Of a stretch of DNA of 5,415 nucleotides, positions 1-4,567 are shown piece after piece. The position numbers were made by a program, and so were the translations under genes. The stretch's first letter is position 1, and the number at the start of each line of letters is the position of its first letter. Location of the stretch: NCBI GenBank assembly GCA_900551205.1, contig URUW01000135.1, forward strand, positions 1 to 5,415, in the 5' to 3' direction. This stretch comes from an uncultured Collinsella sp. GTDB lineage: Bacteria > Actinomycetota > Coriobacteriia > Coriobacteriales > Coriobacteriaceae. Below the pieces are notes generated by a model. That model made no database searches and was not told the origin of the DNA. It was given only the letters and a program-made list of their open reading frames with translations.

Positions 1-1861
1 TATTGGCGATGCCCAGCGCTGCCAGCACAAGGATCAGCAGCTTAATGCCCAGCGCAAAGATAATGTTCTGCCAAACAATCGTCATGGTCTTGCGCGCCAC
101 GCGGATCGCGCGGGAAATGTTGGACGGCTTGTCGTCCATCAGCACCACGTCGGCGGCCTCGATCGCGGCGTCCGAGCCCATGGCGCCCATGGCAATGCCC
201 ACATCGGCGCGCGTAAGCACAGGCGCGTCGTTGATGCCGTCACCGACAAAGGCGAGCTTGCCCTTGCCACTTTCGGCCGCGAGCAACGCCTCAACGCGCT
301 CGACCTTGTCGCCCGGCAGGAGCTGCGCGTGGAACTCGTCGAGACCGAGTTGCTTGGCCACAGACGCTGCAACCTCCTCGCGGTCGCCCGTGAGCATGAC
401 GGTTCGGTTGATACCGGCGGCATGCAGGTCGCGAATCGTTTGCTCGGCATCGGCCTTAACGGTGTCTGCAATCACGATGTGGCCGACATACACGCCGTTC
501 ACGAGCACGTGGAGGATTGTGCCGGCAACCTCACAGTCCGGTGCTTCAACGCCGGCCGCGGCGAGCATCTTGGCGTTGCCGACGACGACGTGCTTGCCGT
601 CGATGGTTGCCGTCACGCCGTGGCCCGCGTCGTTGGCGGAGTCGCTCACGCGCTTGGGGTCGACCTCGCCCTGGTAGGCGTCGCGCACGGACTGCGCGAT
701 GGGGTGATCAGAGAACGATTCAGCAAGGGCTGCGACTTCGAGCAGCGACTGCTCGGTATAGCCAGCCTCGGGGTGCACCGCGACGACTGAGAACGTGCCG
801 TTGGTGAGGGTGCCCGTTTTGTCGAAGACGACGGTGTCCACGTCGGCGAGCGTCTCGAGGTAGTTGGAGCCCTTGATGAGAACGCCCAGCTTGGACGCGC
901 CGCCGATTCCGCCAAAGAAACTCAACGGTACGCTGATCACGAGGGCGCACGGGCAGCTGACGACCAGGAAGGTCAGGCCGCGCAGGATCCAATCGGACCA
1001 AGCGCCAGTCACCAGGCCGCCGCCAAGCGCGAGCACCGCGGCAGCGCCAGTGACGGCGGGGGTGTAGACGCGGGCAAAGCGCGTGATGAAGTTCTCGGTG
1101 CGCGCCTTCTTTTCGCTGGCATTTTCCACGAGCTCCAGAACACGCGCGACGGTGGACTCGCCAAAGGGCTTGGTGGTGCGCACGTGGATGAGGCCCGTCA
1201 TGTTGATGCAACCGCTGATGATATCGTCGCCGGTCTTGGCCGGGCGGGGGACCGACTCGCCCGTGAGTGCGGCGGTGTCGAGCTGGGTTTCGCCCTCGAC
1301 GATGACGCCGTCGATAGGCACGCGCTCGCCGGGCTTGACCACGATCACGGTGCCGACGGCGATGTCATCGGGAAAGACCTGTTCGAGTGTGCCGTCGGCT
1401 TGCTCGACGTTAGCGTAGTCGGGCGCGATGTCCATCATGGCACTGATCGACTTGCGGCTCTTGCCCACGGCGTATGCCTGGAACAACTCGCCGACCTGGT
1501 AGAACAGCATGACAGCGGCGCCTTCGGCCATGTGCGGGTCGGTGTCGGGGAAGAGCACCATGGCAAACGCGCCGATGGTCGCGACGGCCATGAGGAAGCT
1601 CTCGTCGAAGGCCTTGCCGCGGCGGATGTTATTGAATGCCTTTTGCAGTACGTCGGCAATCAAAAACGGCACGAGGAACAGCACAAAGCTGGCGTAGATG
1701 TTGCCGGGCTCCCCAAATGCGATAGCGAGGGCGCCGAGCTCGTCGAGGGCATAAACAACGGCAAAAATGCCCAGTGCTACCAGGATGCGGTTGCGCTTAT
1801 GCTCAAGGGACTCTTTCTTCTTGCGCTTCTTCTTTTTCTTCTTGGGATCGGCGGCTGCCAT
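1..1861 (-). CDS. Heavy-metal (Zn/Cd/Pb) efflux P1B-2-type ATPase, CadA/ZntA family; C-terminus cut by window edge
   Basis: Inner-membrane pump that exports divalent soft metals from the cytoplasm using ATP. 620 residues are visible and no stop is reached. Motifs in order: actuator TGES at 200-203; transmembrane metal site Cys303-Pro304-Cys305; phosphorylation motif DKTGT with Asp347; P1B hallmark SDHP with His386-Pro387; TGD at 491-493; GDGIND with Asp541 and Asp545. Helices lie near 26-44, 53-73, 86-104, 112-132, 266-285, 292-315 and 596-619. The final visible helix has Asn599 and Lys607 in the spacing of ZntA/CadA (equivalent to ZntA Lys693), which supports Zn/Cd/Pb over Cu. The last helix, with its metal-ligand Asp, lies beyond base 1; family length suggests about 30 residues are missing. 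There is no N-terminal HMA domain: residues 7-16 are six Lys, Arg, three Lys. The ATG start is supported by GGGAGG at 1870-1875, 8 bases upstream. The family is certain; the exact metal is inferred. Confidence 0.96.
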   Translation of the reverse strand, partial: MAAADPKKKKKKRKKKESLEHKRNRILVALGIFAVVYALDELGALAIAFGEPGNIYASFVLFLVPFLIADVLQKAFNNIRRGKAFDESFLMAVATIGAFAMVLFPDTDPHMAEGAAVMLFYQVGELFQAYAVGKSRKSISAMMDIAPDYANVEQADGTLEQVFPDDIAVGTVIVVKPGERVPIDGVIVEGETQLDTAALTGESVPRPAKTGDDIISGCINMTGLIHVRTTKPFGESTVARVLELVENASEKKARTENFITRFARVYTPAVTGAAAVLALGGGLVTGAWSDWILRGLTFLVVSCPCALVISVPLSFFGGIGGASKLGVLIKGSNYLETLADVDTVVFDKTGTLTNGTFSVVAVHPEAGYTEQSLLEVAALAESFSDHPIAQSVRDAYQGEVDPKRVSDSANDAGHGVTATIDGKHVVVGNAKMLAAAGVEAPDCEVAGTILHVLVNGVYVGHIVIADTVKADAEQTIRDLHAAGINRTVMLTGDREEVAASVAKQLGLDEFHAQLLPGDKVERVEALLAAESGKGKLAFVGDGINDAPVLTRADVGIAMGAMGSDAAIEAADVVLMDDKPSNISRAIRVARKTMTIVWQNIIFALGIKLLILVLAALGIAN

Positions 1862-1884
1862 GATTCAAACCTCCCATTTGAGTG

Positions 1885-1906
1885 TATGAACACTTGCTCA
1901 TATAAT
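1885..1906 (-). promoter_or_regulatory. Third ArsR-type operator, upstream of the ATPase gene
   Basis: On the minus strand this 22-base site reads ATTATATGAGC, three bases, TGTTCATA. It matches the two operators at the repressor promoter at 19 of 22 bases; the only differences are the three central bases (AAG here, GCA there). It lies 23 bases before the ATPase start, in the same orientation relative to its gene as the proximal operator of the repressor gene. It has the TGA...TCA dyad seen in SmtB-type sites. Repressor binding here is inferred from the near-identity. Confidence 0.8.
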
Positions 1907-1929
1907 TTCGCGAGCAAAGGCCGCGGCAA
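1900..1929 (-). promoter_or_regulatory. Possible internal promoter for the ATPase gene
   Basis: Minus-strand TTGCCG (1924-1929) and TTATAT (1900-1905) are separated by 18 bases. Transcription would start near 1893, inside the operator, leaving a short leader with the strong GGGAGG ribosome site. The -35 box is weak. The operator at this position is the main reason to expect a separate regulated ATPase transcript. Confidence 0.35.
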
Positions 1930-1938
1930 GCGCGGCCT
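1918..1938 (-). terminator. GC-rich hairpin between HMA and ATPase genes (attenuator or terminator candidate)
   Basis: Perfect 8-bp stem (1918-1925 with 1931-1938) around a 5-base loop, 22 bases after the HMA stop codon. On the minus strand it is followed by only a short TTT (the first two of which pair in or abut the stem), then TTGCTCG-like mixed sequence, so it lacks a proper U tract. It could reduce read-through from the repressor-HMA transcript into the ATPase gene or shield the 3' end. Terminator function is uncertain. Confidence 0.4.
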
Positions 1939-1960
1939 CGCAGGTCAACGTATGCGCGGG

Positions 1961-2179
1961 TTAGAGAATGATCTCGCAGTCCGGCTCGGCGTCGGCGGTG
2001 AACTCAACGACGCGGTCCAGGACCTCGTCGAACTTGGCGTCGTCGGCCTCGAGCGTCAGCTTCTGGGTCATAAAGTTGACCGAAACGGATTTGACGCCCT
2101 CGAGCTTGGCAAGTTCGTCCTGAAGCTCGCGCGCGCAGTTGGCGCAATCGATCTCGTCGAGCTTGAACTGCTTTTTCAT
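1961..2179 (-). CDS. Free-standing heavy-metal-associated (HMA) domain protein
   Basis: A 72-residue cytoplasmic protein that is one HMA (ferredoxin-like beta-alpha-beta-beta-alpha-beta) domain. The metal-binding loop is IDCANCA with Cys12 and Cys15; the DCANC form is typical of N-terminal domains of Zn/Cd/Pb ATPases of the CadA/ZntA type. The acidic C-terminus, EPDCEIIL, holds Glu65, Asp67, Cys68 and Glu69, which could be extra ligands. The ATG start is supported by an AGGAA ribosome site at 2186-2190, 6 bases upstream. It follows the repressor gene after 63 bases, so the two probably share a transcript, and it precedes an ATPase lacking this domain. The likely role is metal delivery to, or regulation of, that ATPase; this is inferred from context. 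A copper chaperone is less likely given the neighbours. Confidence 0.92.
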   Translation of the reverse strand: MKKQFKLDEIDCANCARELQDELAKLEGVKSVSVNFMTQKLTLEADDAKFDEVLDRVVEFTADAEPDCEIIL

Positions 2180-2242
2180 GGTGGGTTCCTTTCCCTGTGT
2201 TAGCGGTCTGGGTGCCGGCCGCGCTGATACCGTGGTTGATTG

Positions 2243-2608
2243 CTATTCGCAGATATGGCTCATGCCCTGGTTAAGCATGGTGTAGACGTGATCGTCGGCG
2301 AGCGAGTAGAGAATGTTGCGGCCGTCGCGGCGGAACTTGACCAGGTGCGACTGCTTAAGCGTGCGCAGCTGGTGCGATACTGCCGACTGCGAGGTTGCGG
2401 TCGCTTCGGCGATGTCAGCCACGCAGAGCTCGCGGCCCATGAGGGCATAGAGGATCTTGATGCGTGTGGTGTCGCTGAAGACCTTGAACAGGTCGGCCAG
2501 GTCGTACAACAGCTCCTCGTCGGGAAGGTCCTCGGGCGAGCAGGTGGTGGGGACGATCGGCTCGGTGGCCTCGATGCCAGTCTTTGTTTCATCAGCGTGG
2601 CTGCTCAT
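2243..2608 (-). CDS. ArsR/SmtB-family metal-sensing transcriptional repressor
   Basis: A 121-residue dimeric winged-helix DNA-binding protein of the SmtB/CadC/ZiaR group, which represses metal-efflux genes until metal binds. The helix-turn-helix spans about 62-90 with the family signature SQSAVSHQLRTLK (73-85), followed by a wing with RRDGR at 93-97. The interfacial helix-alpha5 metal site is complete: Asp105-x-His107, then His118-x2-Glu121, with the 11-residue spacing of SmtB. The helix-alpha3 Cys pair of CadC (CVC) is only partly present: ELCVAD has Cys62 but Ala64. Cys23 in the N-terminal arm could pair with it. This favours Zn-type alpha5 sensing over a pure Cd/Pb CadC mode, though mixed sensing is possible. 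The start is supported by AAGGA at 2616-2620, 7 bases before the ATG. It is first gene of the metal operon and probably autoregulated through the adjacent operators. Confidence 0.95.
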   Translation of the reverse strand: MSSHADETKTGIEATEPIVPTTCSPEDLPDEELLYDLADLFKVFSDTTRIKILYALMGRELCVADIAEATATSQSAVSHQLRTLKQSHLVKFRRDGRNILYSLADDHVYTMLNQGMSHICE

Positions 2609-2621
2609 TGCAACATCCTTT

Positions 2622-2645
2622 CATATGAACATGCGCTCATATAAT
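2622..2645 (-). promoter_or_regulatory. Proximal ArsR-type operator (O2) in the repressor leader
   Basis: A 24-base site that is the exact reverse complement of the site at 2655-2678, with 9 bases between them. It has its own imperfect dyad (ATATGA ... TCATAT). It lies just downstream of the expected transcription start (near 2648) and ends next to the AAGGA ribosome site, so a bound repressor would block early elongation. Function is inferred from the duplication, the dyad and the position. Confidence 0.8.
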
Positions 2646-2654
2646 TTACTTCCG

Positions 2655-2678
2655 ATTATATGAGCGCATGTTCATATG
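2655..2678 (-). promoter_or_regulatory. Promoter-overlapping ArsR-type operator (O1)
   Basis: On the minus strand the core reads TATGAACATGCGCTCATA. Its TGAACA-N5-TCA frame resembles SmtB-type operators. It fills the spacer between the -35 and -10 boxes and covers the -10 completely, which is the expected position for repression by blocking RNA polymerase. It is in perfect inverted orientation to the site at 2622-2645. Confidence 0.85.
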
Positions 2679-2682
2679 TCAA
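2655..2682 (-). promoter_or_regulatory. Sigma70-type promoter of the repressor-HMA operon
   Basis: Minus-strand TTGACA (2677-2682) and TATAAT (2655-2660) both match the housekeeping sigma consensus perfectly, with a 16-base spacer. Transcription should begin near 2648, giving a leader of about 40 bases to the ATG at 2608. Such a strong promoter fits a design in which control is by repression and derepression. Confidence 0.88.
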
Positions 2683-2766
2683 TGACGTACAGGTAATTCG
2701 TCGCATAAAATGATGGGGAATAGTGGACGAGATTCCGGACTGAGCGGTTTTGATAGCCGATGCCGG

Positions 2767-2808
2767 GGTGGGTGCCCCCGCGCCGTGCAAAAATTGGAGT
2801 ATTCTGCA
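2767..2808 (+). repeat. Intergenic repeat copy A
   Basis: Plus-strand 42-base element with conserved blocks GGTGGGT, CCC, GTGCAAAA and GAGTATTC. It matches the minus-strand copy at 2974-3015 at 33 of 42 positions without gaps. Its first part can fold (GGGG TGGGTG CCCC). Function unknown; possibly a dispersed intergenic element or one arm of a small inverted-repeat element. Confidence 0.7.
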
Positions 2809-2973
2809 ACTATAGGGGGTCCGTTAATCTATTCCAGGCCAAATAAAGCCGCTCAAGAGTTATCCAAGGGCGGTAAACAGACAAGGTCTTCCTCAAATGT
2901 TGCCTAACGTTCCCGTTCGATAGCGTTTTTGTTTCTCATTTGGATTAACTTGTGGGTGCTGGAGGGCCGACCC

Positions 2974-3015
2974 TGCTGAATACTCGCAATTTTGCACATC
3001 GCTAGGGTACCCACC
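2974..3015 (-). repeat. Intergenic repeat copy B, inverted relative to copy A
   Basis: Read on the minus strand it has the same block order as copy A (GGTGGGT, CCC, GTGCAAAA, GAGTATTC, GCA), and contains the palindrome GGGTACCC. It begins 12 bases after the stop codon of the nuclease-fold gene, so it would lie in that gene's 3' untranslated region. Divergence from copy A (9 of 42 positions) suggests old or independently inserted copies. Confidence 0.7.
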
Positions 3016-3027
3016 TTGTTAGCCGGT

Positions 3028-4218
3028 CTAGCTTCCGGCCCCGAAGATTCTGCCCTCGGGCGCGAGGCTGCTTATTTGGGCAAATGATGGGCTGTCGGAT
3101 TCGACAGTCTGCATGTCATCGATTGCCGGAACTTCATTTATTGTCGGGTCATCCAGCGTGATACCTTCGAGTGTTGCTTTTTCGAGGTCGATTCGTTGAC
3201 GATCTTCGGAATCCTGGCGAAGCTGCTTCTGAATTCGCTTTTTCTCTTCTATAAACCTTCTGAGCACAAACTGTCTCAGGTCCTCTTGCATGATTTGAAA
3301 GTCTTTTGGCAGACGCGAGGGGCGTATGCCCTCTTTCCGTTGGATCGCCTCCATGACCCTAACGAAAGCGCTGGCATGCATAAAGGAATAACGACTGACG
3401 GTGATGATTCCGTATCCCATGGACGCAAGCGCATTCTTGCGCTCCTCATCGATGGCGCGGTCTTCTTCCGCGTCATGATAAAACCCATTGTATTCAATGT
3501 CTGTGCGAGATTTCTTTAGATATGCATCCATAAAGAACTTTTTGCGTCTCGTGAGATTCTTTGCGGCAGCGGTGACCTGCACCTCGTAATCGGTCTCAAT
3601 TCCCTTAATACCAAGCCCTCCTTCGCTTTTAGGCAGCGTTAGCATCATGACAAAGGCCGTTTCCATAGGAGACCGGCATCCGTCGCGCACACATTGGATC
3701 GCCTTTCGGGCAAAGGCCAGACCGTCGCATCTGGTAATGGAATTAAAGAACTGTTTTAACCTTTCGGTCGAGGTGAGCGCGAAACGCTCGTTATACGAGG
3801 TGGAAGAGCCGGTTCCAAGGGAGTAAACGCCGCACAATTCAAAGTAGTACTCCACCAGTTCGCGAAAAGGGAGATAGGTGGCGGCCTGAAGCGCGCAAAG
3901 CTCAACGCCAACAATGAAGATGCCATCTTTGAGCTCTATAAAGCGTGAGTTCGAGAATCGTTTTGACGAAACGTGGCATTGACAGTTCAGTGCATAGCGC
4001 GCATTCCTGCGATCAAACACCATTACCTCGAGGCAATCATTTGCGTCGAGGGAAACATCGTGTTTGGTGAGCCATTCTGCGGCTGCGTCAAGGAGCGTTC
4101 CGGTGGGACATGATCCGTAAATCGCGGCAGGGTTACAGGGCTCGGTGTCTTTCGCAGACGCCGAATACGCGGCCTGGTAGACCGCTTTTGCAGTGGTATG
4201 TGACAATACGATACTCAT
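3028..4218 (-). CDS. Hypothetical protein with Vsr/DUF559-like PD-(D/E)XK nuclease-fold domain
   Basis: 396 residues, no signal peptide or membrane helix. Residues 1-180 are of unknown function and may correspond to the AbiEi-like region that precedes DUF559 domains in other actinobacterial proteins (weak, from pattern memory). Residues about 183-292 fit the nuclease fold: SPMET with Glu186, FFMDAYL with Asp231, DIEYNG with Glu242, His248, then an Asp257/Arg260 helix and the strand GYGIITVSR. In typical DUF559 proteins the fourth strand is E-x-D-G; here it is E-Y-N-G, so activity is uncertain. Residues 305-350 form a highly charged probable helix or coiled coil; the tail is acidic. ATG at 4218 is the only plausible start: no upstream in-frame start codon precedes a stop, and no ribosome site is seen. 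Composition is much lower in GC than its neighbours, which suggests transfer. It appears to be monocistronic with no partner gene. Possible roles are phage defence or mobile-element functions, but none is shown. Confidence 0.75.
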   Translation of the reverse strand: MSIVLSHTTAKAVYQAAYSASAKDTEPCNPAAIYGSCPTGTLLDAAAEWLTKHDVSLDANDCLEVMVFDRRNARYALNCQCHVSSKRFSNSRFIELKDGIFIVGVELCALQAATYLPFRELVEYYFELCGVYSLGTGSSTSYNERFALTSTERLKQFFNSITRCDGLAFARKAIQCVRDGCRSPMETAFVMMLTLPKSEGGLGIKGIETDYEVQVTAAAKNLTRRKKFFMDAYLKKSRTDIEYNGFYHDAEEDRAIDEERKNALASMGYGIITVSRYSFMHASAFVRVMEAIQRKEGIRPSRLPKDFQIMQEDLRQFVLRRFIEEKKRIQKQLRQDSEDRQRIDLEKATLEGITLDDPTINEVPAIDDMQTVESDSPSFAQISSLAPEGRIFGAGS

Positions 4219-4567
4219 GGTATATATCGTGTCAGCTAATGCCGTGTTGATGGCGCTGAGTGGGAAAGTCGTTTTAGGGGCCTAACCAAATGCTGTCCAA
4301 AAGCTTGACGCAATTATGGGTTGGCACGCCTAAAATCAATGTTCTCGCAGCTTAGCTATAGCATATAAAAACTCAATTGCTGCACATTTGATATCGATGC
4401 ATCACCATCCGACAACGAATTACGTGTCGGGAATTGGCCGAAATCGTTCAAAATGAGGGTTCAGAATTTGTGATGGCAGATCTATCTGTGGAACGTAGGG
4501 CGGCCCCGCTGCGGTGTTTCCCGCTGCGAGGCCGCTCGTGAGCAAGCAGTGTTTGTCGCAGGCGTTG
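4219..4567. other. AT-rich intergenic region between the exonuclease and nuclease-fold genes
   Basis: No gene on either strand. It holds the GC-rich hairpin at 4500-4535 next to the exonuclease stop, a smaller stem at 4409-4430 (CCGACA pairing with TGTCGG, plus a bulge and two pairs), and a short palindrome TTAGG-GG-CCTAA at 4274-4285. A promoter for the gene ending at 3028 must lie here, but I see only weak candidates. TATATA at 4222-4227 is so close to the ATG that it would imply an almost leaderless transcript. A degenerate relative of the intergenic repeat may lie at 4366-4387. Confidence 0.6.
4500..4535 (-). terminator. Strong GC-rich hairpin downstream of the exonuclease gene
   Basis: A 15-bp stem (4500-4514 with 4521-4535) with one G-T wobble and one A-A mismatch closes a 6-base loop, GAAACA on the minus strand. 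It begins 32 bases after the stop codon. No U tract follows, so it is not a classical intrinsic terminator; U-less hairpins are commonly proposed as terminators or 3' stabilisers in high-GC actinobacteria. The position between two independent genes supports a 3' end role. Confidence 0.55.

Larger units (their letters stand above)
2683..3027. other. Gene-free intergenic stretch holding two inverted repeat copies
   Basis: No convincing gene. A 65-codon plus-strand frame from 2710 has no ribosome site and runs through a repeat copy, so it is not called. The main content is a pair of similar 42-base elements at 2767-2808 and 2974-3015 in opposite orientation, separated by 165 bases with nothing I can identify. 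A 5-bp hairpin (3022-3026 with 3035-3039) overlaps the stop codon of the gene at 3028 but lacks a U tract. Confidence 0.7.

Noticed and set aside
3..677. A 224-codon plus-strand frame
   Set aside because: Antisense to the ATPase region carrying GDGIND, TGD and SDHP motifs; its Ser/Ala/Thr-rich translation is typical of a shadow frame.
1184..2203. A 339-codon plus-strand open frame across the ATPase and HMA genes
   Set aside because: It lies antisense to genes with unmistakable family motifs, and its translation is low-complexity GC-rich shadow sequence with no recognisable domain.
2640..2645. TATAAT on the plus strand as a divergent promoter
   Set aside because: There is no -35-like sequence at a proper distance upstream and no plausible gene downstream on that strand.
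2622..2678. The 24-bp inverted repeat as an intrinsic terminator or RNA hairpin
   Set aside because: The expected transcription start lies between the two arms, so the repressor message contains only one arm and cannot form the stem; the operator reading explains it better.
2710..2907. A 65-codon plus-strand frame in the intergenic region
   Set aside because: No ribosome site, no known domain, and it runs through repeat copy A, so it probably reflects the repeat rather than a gene.
2754..3025. TAGCCG hexamers outside the two repeats as a target-site duplication
   Set aside because: They lie 7 and 4 bases away from the repeat ends rather than flush, and a 6-base match in this composition is not convincing alone.
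2683..3027. CRISPR array or tRNA gene in the gene-free stretch
   Set aside because: Only two imperfect, inverted repeat copies are present with no regular spacing, and no cloverleaf-like structure or tRNA signature was found.
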